Of a DNA stretch of 64,000 bases, positions 23,250 to 34,534 are shown piece after piece. Each line of letters opens with the position of its first letter. Positions within the stretch are counted from its first letter, which is position 1. The position numbers and the translations under genes were made by a program. The notes below the pieces were generated by a model. It was not told the origin of the DNA, searched no databases, and was given only the letters and a program-made list of their open reading frames with translations. The DNA lies in contig NW_022985189.1 of NCBI RefSeq assembly GCF_010093535.1, positions 655,245-719,244 on the forward strand. The letters are read 5' to 3'. This DNA comes from Lindgomyces ingoldianus. Its lineage: Eukaryota; Ascomycota; Dothideomycetes; Pleosporales; Lindgomycetaceae.

Positions 23250-24690
23250 TAATCAACTACTACCTACGCAACCATGCAGCGCTGTTATTTTAGCTAAGAG
23301 ATAAGCGTAAATTATTAGCGCAACGCTAAATTATCTATAAAAGCTTAGGATTTAATTATTTTAAAGTAAAAAGCTAGCGTAGCTGCAGTAGAGTTAGCTA
23401 ATAAATTTAGCTATATAATAAAGTATGTATGTAATACTGTTAATTAATACTTTAAAATAAGCACTAATTAATTACACGTTTACTCTAGCTAGCTTTTAAA
23501 GCTTATATGTAAAAACATTTAGCAGCTTTATTATTATACTTAAAAAACTTTAAAAATTAAGTCTTTAAAACCTTTTTAAAAAGTAAGCTTTAATAAACAC
23601 ATTTTAAAAACTATAGCATACTACACTTTAAAGCATAAAAGAGTAAAAAAGTTTAAGTGTAAAAAAAAGCTAAAAATAACTTACACAACTTCTATACTAC
23701 ACTGTAGCTAGAAAAGAGAGTTAAAAAAATACTTTTAAAAGTAAACTATTTAGTTTTAAAATAAGTACTTAGTTTAGCTAGGTTTTAGTACTAATTATAC
23801 ATAGTGCTTCTAGTATCTATATAAAAAATAAAGGCCTAAGATAATTAAAAAGCATTCTATAAGTAGACTTTACTAGTAGATAGTGTAGGTGTTAATCTAA
23901 ATTAATAAAAAAAGGCGTATATAAAAGAGCTTACTTATTATTATAAAAAGAGACCTTAACGCACTACATAGAGGATACTTAGTACGCAGCTATACTTAAG
24001 CGCTAGAGGGGGGTCTTCTGTGCAACTATTATTATAAGGATTAATTTTTAGAGGATAACACTTAAATCTACACTACTCTTTATACTTATAATTAGACAGC
24101 TAGGCATAGCATTAATATTATTAACTTTTTACTTTATTTACTAAACCTTAACTTTATTAAGCGTATATAGTAGTAGCTAAAAAGAGCTTTATATAAGCAG
24201 CTGTAACGGCGCAGGCAAGACAATGGGTCCGAATGCGGTATGAATCCACTCAGAGGCATATGGGAGTGCGTGGGGACTCAGAGACCTGGGATTACCAATG
24301 ACACCTATAGGCCTTGTACGTAGGATATCAGAAAACTACCGAGCTAGCTACGGGGCGAGGTGCGACTAAATACATGAGGGAATAGGGGTAACAGCAGGGG
24401 CCAGGTCGAGTCAGGGTCGAGCCAGGGTCGGAGCCGATACGGGGACCCTTCAGATGGGTTCCGGGCGACCTGAGATGGAACGAGAATCGTTACAGCAGCA
24501 TCCTAAACTTAATACTCTTAGATACTCTATAAAGAAGTAGAAGAGGTTCTACGCTGCATTAAAGAAGGCATGGTAACTTATTTCTAATTTATATATTAAA
24601 AAGCTTATTTACAGTATGCCTTAACGCCTATAGGCTGTACAGCGCGCGCGTGGGCACTAGACTAAATACTAAGCGTATTGCGACGCTAGA
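23250..24690 (+). pseudogene. Tc1/mariner transposase, RIP-inactivated
   Basis: Plus-strand relic. Around 24150-24200 the frame reads K-R-A-L-Y-K-Q. After removing the solo LTR it continues into H-P-K-L and then S-M-P-x-R-L-x-A-V-x-R-A-R-G-H-x-T-K-Y near 24600-24670. That is the typical C-terminal end of DDE_3 Tc1/mariner transposases (S-M-P-x-R-...-G-G-x-T-K-Y). The solo LTR duplicates GCAGC inside this frame. Catalytic acidic residues could not be assigned through the stops. Confidence 0.75.
24202..24494. repeat. Solo LTR, family R copy 3 (least mutated)
   Basis: A 293-bp LTR with ends TGTAACGG...CGTTACA and a perfect 5-bp duplication GCAGC (24197-24201 and 24495-24499). It keeps many CG and CA dinucleotides that are TA/TG in copy 2, so it escaped or post-dates most RIP. 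Confidence 0.92.
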
Positions 24691-25240
24691 AATCTTAAAA
24701 TTGTATTAAATTTGTAATAACAAGCTTAGTCTTTACTATTGTGTAGCACAAATAGCTTAATAGGATATATTAGCTATATTCCACAAGATTACTAAGGTGA
24801 GGAGATGGAAGGGTTGGGGGCTGGGGCCTTAAGTAGCCAGCCTGTCGGCCCGGCAGAACCCATCTCCGAGCCGCGCTAGTCGCAGGCAGTGAGCTGAGCT
24901 ATGTACATAGATCCTAGTATAATGTGACTAACTAGCCACGAATAGTGCAGGGCCGTTACAAAATTACTATGTAGTTGATATACAATTACAATGCAATGAT
25001 GCTAGGTAGAATGCGTGGAGCTGGTGTTAGTAGCTTAGCGAACTAGACTTTTAGCGTAGTACTGTGTACTAAAAAAAAAATTTTCTTACACTTTTTATAC
25101 TTTTTTATATATCTTATTCTTTAAACTACTTAATGTAGCCTATTTTGTACTATTAAAGAAGGCATATAGTTATTAAGTAAAAGAGTTAATTTATGTGTTT
25201 CTTAACTATATAACTAAAGTTAAGTTTTACTAGCCTATTA

Positions 25241-25370
25241 ACGTACACTATAGGCGAGTTGCTTACACACCTAAGTTACTTACTTTTGCCAAGACTCTAC
25301 TAAACTACTCTTTTTACACTAATGCATTCTTAATAACACTACTTAAATGTGCTAAAAGAGGCTGATTAAC
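25241..25370. repeat. End fragment of a pogo-type element (4026-5157 family)
   Basis: Begins ACGTAC after a TA. It shares the CTTTTGCCAAG...CTACTAAACT section and the following about 60 bp with the left end of the element at 4026, with many transitions. No matching right end is present nearby, so this is a truncated remnant. It marks the boundary with the gene island. Confidence 0.7.
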
Positions 25371-26210
25371 TACGAGAAAGCCATTAGCAGATGAAGTCTG
25401 GGTCTTAATATCATGTCATTGGCGCACGCAACAGTATGCATCTTCGATTAATCATGGCAAGAATACCTTTTACGATGACCCTGCGCTTCGGGGTGTAGAA
25501 GTACGGCCCCTCGTTTGTGTCCTTCAACTGTTGTGAGAGTTTATACCCTTTTTCTGCAGCTTTTCAAGCACGGGTAACTCTATGCCACCGCACTTTCGTA
25601 TGTAAGCCAAACGGTCCATGACTGGTTGACAGTCTGGATGGAACCAAGCACTATGTAGATCAAGTTTCGTGCGGCCATGGCAGACTCAGACCCGATGATG
25701 GTCGGGTATATTTGTCGAGCTACTGCTGTCAGCCATAGCAACGGGATGTTTCTCGAAGCTGTGGCACTAACAAGGTCGTAGCCACAGTTTCGATGTTGTT
25801 AGATGCCATTCTTGGTACAGCTATGTCTGCCAAGCTCCCGTGACAGTCCACCGGAAAAGGTAACGTTGCCTCTGGGCTTAACGCTGGATCGTGATTGGAC
25901 TAAAACTGCCACGGAACGGCGCCTGAGAGCGAGCAGACCACCACTCAGCGGGACTAGTGCGGGATACCTGCTGCACAGTAATGCGCGGCTAGGGGGAAGG
26001 AAGATGCGATCCTTCTTGTCCCAACTGCTCCAGATAGCATCAGTTCGACTCTGCTTCCCATCGCTTCATTTGGCGCAGCCCAAAGACTAGGCCGTACGAA
26101 TCGAAGGTAATGCTAGGGTTGCGCAAGACACTGCGGAAACTAAAACGGAAAGGGCTAGCTCCCGAGGTCAGTGCCCGTCCGAACCAACATTCCAACCGTT
26201 CTACAAAGGT
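25371..26210. other. Upstream region of the NLR-like gene, no supported gene
   Basis: Normal base composition, no RIP signature. Short open frames occur on both strands but none has a recognisable domain. A missing first exon of the NLR-like gene could lie here; no ATG-to-donor exon could be singled out. Confidence 0.4.
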
Positions 26211-26218
26211 AGCAAGCA

Positions 26219-29200
26219 GTGCCGGAACGCATATCTAACGTTAAGACGCAGGCTCCGGCGCCAGCCCCCATACGCACAAAGCCCTATGGGCTTTTCCTTC
26301 TCGGCAAGAACGAGCCACCTGACAACTCGAAAGCCCACATAGGAGTGGATATCGTGGCCATACATGGCCTGAACGGGGACGCTTATACAACATGGCAACA
26401 CGAGAATGGAACTTTGTGGCTTCGAGATCTGCTCCCGAGTACCCTTCCCGGGTCCCGCATATTCACTTACGGGTATCCATCTGAGCTCTTCTGGAGCAAC
26501 TCAGCAGCCAAATTACGAGACTACTCCCGGAATCTCTTGGCCTCGCTCACAGCCGTCTCGGAAGGAAAGCAGCGTCCGATAATATTCGTCTGCCATAGTC
26601 TTGGGGGCATAGTGTGTAAGCAGGTGAGGACCTTGACAACACTATATCGATGAGATCCTAACCTCTCTCTCGGCTCTTGTTTTGGCGCATGAAGATGACC
26701 GCCTCTATGGTGACATACTGTCTGCCACGTCAGGTATTGTATTCTTTGGAACTCCACATCGCGGTTCAAAAGGAGCTGATATCGGGAAAATCGTGGGAAG
26801 AGTCGTCAATGCTTGTTTACGCGCATCACAGACCGCAGGCATAGCTGGGTCAATACGGGATGACCTTCTCACAACCCTAGGGTCTAATTCCCAAGCACTA
26901 AGCGATCTTGCTGTCTCTTTCCGAAATCGTTTGAGTAACCTGGAAGTGGTTACGTTCTACGAAACGGAAACCATACTCGGGCTGTCCGAACTGGTGAGAT
27001 CACTTCTAGAGAACGCATCTCTGCAAAGCAGCGCCTAATCTACCCCTAAATTAGGTCGTTGATCATCATTCCGCCATAATGGAAATACCAGGTGAAGATA
27101 TTATACCACTTTACGCAAATCATAGAACCATGTGCCGTTTCGAAGGGGCAACGGATGATGGTTACAGTTACGCCTTGAAAGCCATCAAACGATTGGCCAG
27201 AACTGCCCTCTTAAACCAAGAAATGGCAACGAAAGGGAACAGGACATCATCCAACCAGTGTATGTAGCAATAGGCGAATCACAGTTTAGCACGAGCTAAG
27301 CAGCTGGTTAGCTTTAAGCGAAGCAGAAAGATCCTGCATGGTCCTGCTAAACTCAACCTACTTGGCAGTATACAAAGCAGAACTACCAAGGCCGGTGCAA
27401 GGGACCTGCAGCTGGATTCTGAGCCACCCTGCATATCTGACCTGGATAACGACAGAAGAAACAAGACTACTCTGGGTCACGGGTGAACCTGGTTGTGGAA
27501 AAACAATGCTATCTGCTTATCTGACGGAGCACCTAAGACTGGGTCGCGCTACCACTGTCAGGCCTCAAGTCTTTTTCTTCTTCTGCGACGACAAGGTCAA
27601 GTCTCAGAGAGACGCAAACGCCATACTTCGAGGTATCCTGTATCAGATCCTACAGCAACATCGAAAACTCATCAAGCATGTGAAGTCTCGGTTCGAGGTT
27701 GACGGCCCCAGCCTTGCAAACTCCTTTCCGGCGCTCTGGGAACTGTTCCTGAAAATAGTTGATGATTCTACATCAGGCCCAGTCGGAGTCATAGTGGACG
27801 CGATTGATGAGTGTGAAGTACGGACGCGCAATAGCTTCCTGAACGCAATGATGCAGCTAGTAAACGAGCCCCGGGATATACATCGGCAACCCCAGAACTA
27901 CATAAAATTCCTGATAACCAGCCGTCCGTCACTCAGCAATTCGTACAACCTCACGGGGTTAATGAAAAACAGACTTCCAATTGAGCAAAACCAAAGTAAT
28001 ATCAGTGAAGATGTGAAGCTGGTCATTCGAAGCAAGGTCGGCGAGATTGCGCATAAATTCCACTGCACCGACGAAACGAAGAATTATCTGGAACAAGTTC
28101 TGTATTCTAAGTCTGATCAGAGTTTTCTCTGGTTGAACATGGTGCTCCATAGCCTGGAAGGAAGCCCAAAGGCGTCGAAAAGAGATTTTGAACGGATCAT
28201 CAACACATTCCCCCAGAACCTCGAAGCTACCTATAGCAGATCCTTACTGGGGATCTCCTCTGAGGATCGAGAAGACGCTGGGAAAATATTGCGGCTTCTT
28301 ATTGGAAGCTCGAGACACCTGACGTTGATGGAGATAAACACTGCATTCACAATTGATCAAGAGCATAAGTCTGTAGCCGATGTGGTAGATGACCTACAGC
28401 TCTCTATTAGCTCAACGCTGCAGAGCATTGTGGGATCCTTCGTCCGCATCAAGGATGTGAATCATAACTCAAACGAAGACTCGAAGGTTTCGCTCATACA
28501 CCAGTCCGCCAAAGAATATCTGACAGACTTCGCACTCCGTTCTTCAGACAAGATAGTCCAGAGCCTCGCGGTTCCTTTAGTAGATGCCGCGCTGAACATA
28601 TCCCAGTCATGTATCCAATACCTTCTCCTCCAAGACTTCCAATCGGATATTTTTGCCCCGGAACGGACGAGCCTCGAGACTAGCTCGCCCACTTCGTTCC
28701 CTTCGCTCCCGTTCATGGAATTCGAAACGACGGGCTCAGACGGCCCTCTCGGCCTAGACGATCATCTCGGCCTGGACAACTTTTTCAAGGACCCACAGAA
28801 TATGGACGAGGAGCAATGCACTCTACTCGCCCACCAATACAAATTTTTTGACTATTCTGCGACTCATTGGGCAGAGCACTACTCGGTATGCGAGGGAATC
28901 GCCCCAAAGCCTATCCGGGAGGCTGTTCGTCGACTGACAGCGAGCCCCAGCTGCGTTCTGACAAACTGGCTGAAGTACTACTGGATTAAACATAATATGG
29001 AATATCCGTTACCAGACAGTTTCGAGACGATTGAAGTAGCTGCATTCTTTAATCTGACCATACTGCTTGCCGAGGCATTGGAAGAGGCGGAATTTAGCAG
29101 CGAAGCAAGAAAAGACCGGGCACTGTTCTGGGCAGCGAGAATGTGCTCTTTAGACTCTATCAGGGTATTACTTCAACATGGCGCAAACCCTAACAGCATA

Positions 29201-30202
29201 GGCATCGATCGGCAAATACCCTTGACAATATCTGCGCAGTACGGATATCTAGATGCTGTCCAGATACTCCTTAACGAGGCGCGTACGGATATTACTTTGA
29301 GGGGAAAATCTGGAAGATCAGCACTGTCGTTTGCAGCGGGCAATGGGCACTTGGAAATTGTCGAGGCGCTGTTGGACCATGGAGCATTTAGGCCGGACGA
29401 CCAGGATTACACACACTGGACGCCACTATTTTGGGCCGTGCAAGGAGACCACACAAGCATCGTGCGATCATTGCTGAAGCAAACATCGGTCGACATCAAC
29501 CAAGTCGATAAATCTGGACGCTCAGTCCTATCCTGGGCCGCAGGAGAAGGCTCCAGGGGTTCTCTGAAAGTCCTACTTCGACACCCCTCTGTTGACCTCA
29601 ATCTCAAAGATGCAAAGGGACGCTCTCCACTGTCGTGGGCTGCGGGAAACGGCCAAAGAGAAGTGGTCAGTACTCTAATGCACAAAACGGGTATCGACAA
29701 AGCTACCAAAGATAATGACCTACGGAATGCGATCTCATGGGCTTGTCAAGGCGGACACACAGACACCTTGCGCACTTTACTTAAGAATGAATGTGGCGGT
29801 GAGGACGATGTGGATGTCGACGTTTGGACGCCGCTGCTTTGGGCACTCTTCATCCGGTCCCCCGCGACGGTGGAAGCGCTCCTCTCAACCCGCCGCGTAC
29901 AAATCGACCGCCAAGACGGCTACGGTCGCACAGCATTGATATGGGCTGCGAGCTACGGATACCTAGACGTGGTGCAGCTGCTGGTGTCGTGGAAAGCGAG
30001 TCTACACATCAAGAATCGAGGGGGACATACGGCTGCGGATGTCGCCAAGTTAGAAGGGCAAACCGAGGTGTGGGAGTTTTTGGAGGGTCAGCGGGACAAG
30101 GATGCAGAGAGAATTGTGCAGCTGCGAGGCACGCCCCGCCGTTCGTCTTCGAGACCGGGCTCTCAAAGAAGTCAGCCAAAGTTGGGGATGGATATGGCCT
30201 AG
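26219..30202 (+). CDS. NLR-like protein: SesB-like esterase + NACHT + ankyrin repeats
   Basis: Four exons read through in frame: 26219-26623, 26673-26993, 27055-27259 and 27312-30202 (1273 residues). Introns 2 and 3 are ordinary GT-AG introns of 61 and 52 bp. Residues about 24-290 form an alpha/beta-hydrolase of the SesB/DUF676 type: AIHGLNG, nucleophile motif CHSLGG (Ser127), FFGTPHRGS, and a late ANHRTMCRF block. Residues about 368-375 are the P-loop GEPGCGKT, and near 470 VIVDAIDEC is the Walker B of a NACHT NTPase. About eight or nine ankyrin repeats follow from about 910 to 1235. In fungi this architecture is known from NLR-like proteins implicated in heterokaryon incompatibility and non-self recognition; its role here is inferred. 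Oddities: codon 1 is GTG just after an in-frame TAG at 26210-26212 and no in-frame ATG exists in exon 1, so the start is lost or in an upstream exon. Intron 1 (26624-26672) must end in CG, not AG, to keep the family frame. Confidence 0.88.
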
Positions 30203-30830
30203 TTCTAGATAGATATCGGTAAGATTAGGGTGGAGGGTGGCAGTGGCAGTGAGGTAGCCCTCTCGGTGTGGATGGCTGATGTATATTCCCGATATTTAAC
30301 ATGTTCTTAAATCATATTTTACGCCTTGCCGTTGGAATGCGTGTTTTCCCTCCATGATTTTCTGGGAACGTAGTATTTGCAAAGGCAAAGTCAGAATCGC
30401 AAGGCGGCCCTGGGCGTGAGTGGGCTCACTCCATGCCACCCAAGAAACATGTCTTAGTCGCGAATGGCTCAAGGTAGGCCTTATTTTGGTCGCCCGCAGC
30501 CCGGTTCCAGATCCATCTGATCTGGTCGTGGCTGAAGGATGTGCGTGGACCTCCGGGAGCCCACCTGCCACGAGTGGCCACATCTCAGCACCTTCCTTCA
30601 TCCATGCTATAATAAAAGCAAATTCTCTCGCACAAGATCATGGCCAGAACAGGTCGGAGGACTTCATCGTTTAACGATGCTGACTTGGCCAATCTTCAAG
30701 GCGTACATAGTCTCTAGAAGTAACCCTCTCACCACCACTGGATCCAGAGCATGTTCGAAGCTTCGCTGTGGCAATTTGGCAGGCTATGTATTTATGTCGG
30801 CCTCCAGCTCTCTATGAAATAGAGAGAATA
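30203..30830. other. 3' flank of the NLR-like gene, nothing recognised
   Basis: Normal composition. Short open frames on both strands have no family pattern. It presumably contains the 3' UTR and terminator, but no specific signal could be fixed. Confidence 0.4.
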
Positions 30831-31344
30831 ATATATATAGAGGATAGCAAGTTGTGTTAATTAAAACTTATTAAGATGCTCGCACCTAGGGCTAGCGACG
30901 GAGATTAGTCAAGAGACGCCCTAGATTTCGGGAATATCACTTTTACAGCAAAAATATTACTAGTCTAGAGGGATCTATAACAGCAGCGAAAAAATCTTCG
31001 TCCTAGAAGCTGTCATTAGAGTAAGTAGACTGGTAGTGGCAGGATCTAGGTTAGAAAACTGTGCAGGAGGTTGCGGTAGGTCATAACAAGTCTTTGCAAC
31101 GATGGAGGGGCTTAGGCAGACAAACAGCGAGGACCCCAACAGCGAGGACAGGCAGCCTTGCTTAGCTAGCCGGTCCCTTGGGCTAGCAAGGGAAAAGTAG
31201 ATAAGTTAAGTAAAAGAAGTGGGAATATCTCTATTCTTACTATTCACTAAAGCAAAAACATCACTAGTAGTTAATGTAACAGAGCAGAAAACAATACCTG
31301 CTTTATTAATCTTATAACACACGCTATAATAAATCCGAGAGAGC
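30831..31344. other. Partly RIPped repeat-like sequence
   Basis: AT-enriched with islands of normal composition. It has no coding frame. It forms, with 31527-31990, a small transposon-derived block between two gene islands. Confidence 0.4.
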
Positions 31345-31349
31345 TACAT

Positions 31350-31521
31350 TGTCACGGTTATGTTACAGCTATCCAACCCCTGAGTACCCTAGGCTTGGCA
31401 CGGGGTACATAGGCTCCTCGGCCTCCGTACCTCTGCCTCCGACCCTAAGGTTTACTCTCGTTACCCCCCTATCCTGCATTCCCTCTCTGTGACCTGTGTT
31501 TCCTGCTCGATACCTCTCACA
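31350..31521. repeat. Solo LTR, family S copy 1
   Basis: 172 bp from TGTCACGGTT to TCTCACA, flanked by a perfect 5-bp duplication TACAT (31345-31349 and 31522-31526). An inverted, more mutated relative lies at 60482-60661. Confidence 0.88.
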
Positions 31522-31526
31522 TACAT

Positions 31527-31990
31527 GCTACTAATATTACAATAGTTACTGCTTGTTAATATAGTAGCTTAGAGCAACTAAAAAATGCCTAATAACCATG
31601 TTAAATTAAATAAAGAAGACTATATTTTTATAAAAAAAAAACTAGGTTTAAACTATAACACTTAGGTAGCTTAGGTTAAGCTAGAGGTAGTGTTGTTAAC
31701 AAGCTAGCTGTTAAGTTAGTACATTACTTAATAGTAGAACTAATTCTATGCTAGTTGCAGTAACTATAGTTAGGGAGAAAAGGGAAGGTTAGAAAGGGTA
31801 GAGGTTGTCTATACTTATCTTTCTCTAACCAGGTAGCTGAGTTGTTTTAAGTAATTAGTTTAAACAATACGTTTTTTACGTAGGTAAAAACTTTTAAAAG
31901 GCCTATTTGTAATCTGTAGCTACTACCTTAAAAAGAAAATTAGGTTAACGCCAAGAGGAAAAACTAATACGCTGCAATTGAATTTACAAC
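31527..31990. other. RIPped transposon remnant, unassigned
   Basis: AT-rich and TAG/CTA-dense. No frame or terminal repeat was recognised. Normal composition resumes at about 32.0 kb. Confidence 0.45.
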
Positions 31991-32159
31991 TTACTAAAAT
32001 GTCACGTTGAGGTGAGAATTATGATGGAGCTGCGCGCAGAGCCAAGCAACAAGCTCAGAGTTGGCGCGTTTGGCGAGCAGATCCTATGCCCGGTGCCGCC
32101 ACCAGTTAATACCACAGCGTTATCCGTTGTCTGGCAATGCATTTAATGAAGCCTGCATA

Positions 32160-33368
32160 ATGCCTCACATACCACCACAGCTACCACCCGCCCTAAGATG
32201 TCTCAAACGGATATTGCCTCGGACTAAGCCATCGCTTCATCCTGCCCGGCGCATCCTTCATCTGGCCCCTCCCTGGTTGCTGGACGACTACATTCCGCGA
32301 TACCACCTGATCTCGTCCATCGATGCCGCAAAGAAGCGTTCTGAGGCCTATTCTCACCTACGAGAGTGTAATCTTTGCCCAAGGCTCTGCGGTGTGAACA
32401 GATACAAGCAGACAGGTGTATGTCTAATTGGTGCCGAGACGGTGAAGGTGAGCACGATTGCACCGCACTTTGGGGAAGGTACGATCATCCAGCGTCGCAT
32501 CATGAGGATTGCACGTGCGAGCTGAATGCTGACGTATTTGACTACAGAACCGTGTTTCCAGGGGCATAATGGCTCTGGCAGCGTCTTCTTCTCCGGCTGC
32601 AACCTCCGTTGCGTCTTTTGTCAGAACCACGACATCGCCCATCAGCGCAACGGCTTTGACCTCACCCCCGAAGAGCTTGCTGAATGGTACATGAAACTGC
32701 AGGAGGTAGGCCGCGTGCATAACATCAATCTCGTCACACCAGAACACGTCGTCCCGCAAGTCGTTCTCTCCATCCTGCACGCCCGCGAACTGGGCCTCCG
32801 GCTACCAATCATATACAACACCTCATCGTTTGATTCTCTAGAAAGCATAAAGCTGTTGGACGGGCTAGTTGATATATACCTGCCCGACTTCAAGGTCTGG
32901 AGCAATGGAACAAGCAGGAGGCTGCTGAAGGCCCACAATTACACGGCAACCGCCATGGAGAGCATCAAGGCTATGCACGCCCAAGTCGGCGATCTCTGCT
33001 TCACCGCCGATGGAATTGCCAAGAAGGGTGTGCTGGTTAGACATCTCGTGATGCCTGGCAAGGAAGACGAGGGCAGGGAGATTGTCCGCTGGCTGGCAGA
33101 GAGTGTGTCTACGGATCTTATGGTGCATATCATGGAGCAGTACTTTCCACGCGCCCATGTTGGGAAGCTGCGACGAGGTGGTGCGACGCGTGACCACGTG
33201 GTCGGGCCAGGGGGAATACTTGTCACGGAGGCGAAAACGAATGTGAGGTATGAGGACATCAATCGACCTGTGGACCTTGATGAAGTTGCATCCGTCAGGA
33301 AAGCAGCTGAAGAAGCTGGGCTGTGGCGTTTTGTCGAGGCAGCAAAGCATGGCGGCTTCAACATCTGA
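32160..33368 (+). CDS. PflX-like radical SAM protein
   Basis: Two exons, 32160-32478 and 32548-33368, joined across a 69-bp GT-AG intron with a CTGAC branch point, give 379 residues. The ATG at 32160 is the first in frame. Residues 70-88 hold C-x2-C-x3-C-x10-C (CNLCPRLCGVNR...GVC), the N-terminal cysteine cluster of COG1313 (PflX-type) proteins. The intron joins codon 107 so that EEPCFQGHNGSG runs into SGCNLRCVFCQN, the radical SAM motif C-x3-C-x2-C (Cys124, 128, 131) that binds the 4Fe-4S cluster used with S-adenosylmethionine. The TIM-barrel part extends to the C-terminus. PflX relatives are mainly prokaryotic and their reaction is not established; activation of pyruvate formate-lyase is only an annotation tradition, and no substrate protein is seen nearby. 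The N-terminal 40 residues are basic and Pro/Leu-rich, perhaps a targeting extension (inference). Confidence 0.87.
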
Positions 33369-33661
33369 AAATCGTGGACTCGACACGACCCCTTGAACTC
33401 CCCGATCTAATTTGGTAGCCTGACCTTCGCAAAAGATGGAGTCACGTCGAAGTTAAACAAGGCCGCTCCTTCCAACTTTCCAATAGCACCTTCTCCTGTT
33501 CTCGCCCGTACCCACAGAGGCCACAAAAAAAAAAAAATGTCTCGCACCGCTCACCATCCTGTTAGCAAAGCATCCAAAATTCATCTCAACCCCCGGCGGA
33601 CAAGCGCTTTGCGCCACCTGCCCGCGCCTGTCCCCCATCTCCCACCACTGTCATTTCTACA

Positions 33662-34534
33662 ATGCCGTCACCTCAGCACTTTGACTTTTTCCGAGACGGG
33701 GAGTGGATGGAGGCACTTATCGAGTCAATTGGGCAACCCATTCTGGAGCTCAAACAAGAGCGGGACATGTGGAAGACGGCGGCACACGAATACAAACGCG
33801 CCTTTGAGATTCTAAGTGACCAGTTGCGGGAATTCCAAGACATCTGTTTTGCGACGCAAGCCGAACTAGAAAACGAGCGAATGCTAAACATTCGACGGCT
33901 GGCCGAGGCTAGCCTACATTGCGACCGCAAAAGTGAGGAATTCCATGGCTACGGGATCGCCGATATACAAGTCCGTCCCCAGCGTGACTCCACCTCTACT
34001 CTGGACACCAACTGGATTCACAATGACTGGCTGCCAACTTCCTTGGTCCGAACGCCTTCTCATCACGTGAATCAGTTGCTCATCCAAGGTGATATACCCA
34101 CCGCTCTGGCCGAGGTCGATGTCCTCTTGCGTGGAACGCTCACATTCGAGGCACGAGCTGAAACGCTCCTGCTCAAGAGTGCAATATTGCTTTCTTCTGG
34201 CTCTGATTGGCTTTGCGATGCGCTTGCCCAGTGTAGTGAGGCATTGGAGTTGTGTGATCGGCACTCTGCACTAGAGTCCTTTCTACCAAAAATTCGCTTT
34301 CACCAAGGAGTTTGTTACTTTCGACTGAAGATGTTCCAACAAGCCTTAAATGCCTTCGAGGCCGTCGGGCCAACCGATATTTCCCAGGGTCGAGTGGCCA
34401 CATACATGAGTCTATGCAGAGATGAATTGGACGCCTTTAGCATTATAAAGCGCCGGTCTGCCTTTGATGAGCAGCGGACATATACCGAAGGCTACGTTTC
34501 AAGATTCAAGGAACAGGAACGTGTTGTGAGTTGA
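33662..34534 (+). CDS. Unrecognised protein with coiled-coil and TPR-like segment
   Basis: A 290-residue open frame from the ATG at 33662. I do not recognise the family. Residues about 18-85 are strongly helical and charged (a probable coiled coil). Residues about 135-245 have the helix pairs and Ala/Leu spacing of tetratricopeptide-like repeats (for example FHQGVCYFRLKMFQQALNAF). The apparent stop follows a strong splice donor (GTGAGT at 34527), with a CTAAC branch-like site and CAG acceptors about 30-45 bp on, so the true C-terminus may differ. An ATG at 33537 after a run of A opens another frame and could be an upstream ORF. The next gene on the same strand also has a TPR-like part; a shared origin is possible but unproven. 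Confidence 0.55.
   Translation: MPSPQHFDFFRDGEWMEALIESIGQPILELKQERDMWKTAAHEYKRAFEILSDQLREFQDICFATQAELENERMLNIRRLAEASLHCDRKSEEFHGYGIADIQVRPQRDSTSTLDTNWIHNDWLPTSLVRTPSHHVNQLLIQGDIPTALAEVDVLLRGTLTFEARAETLLLKSAILLSSGSDWLCDALAQCSEALELCDRHSALESFLPKIRFHQGVCYFRLKMFQQALNAFEAVGPTDISQGRVATYMSLCRDELDAFSIIKRRSAFDEQRTYTEGYVSRFKEQERVVS

Larger units (their letters stand above)
23208..25055 (+). mobile_element. Tc1/mariner-type transposon interrupted by a solo LTR
   Basis: Perfect 32-bp terminal inverted repeats (23208-23239 and 25024-25055, beginning GCTAAAAGTCTAG) enclose a plus-strand transposase relic. An R solo LTR sits at 24202-24494. Without it and one 5-bp duplication the element is about 1550 bp. 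A clean TA duplication directly abutting the TIRs was not found (nearest TAs are at 23203-23204 and 25057-25058), so the exact ends may differ by a few bases. Confidence 0.8.

Noticed and set aside
25803..26090. 95-codon plus-strand frame as the missing first exon of the NLR-like gene
   Set aside because: It ends in a stop with no donor that would join the esterase frame at 26213-26219.
32865..33386. Long minus-strand frames opposite the radical SAM gene
   Set aside because: They are antisense shadows of a plus-strand exon carrying clear catalytic motifs.
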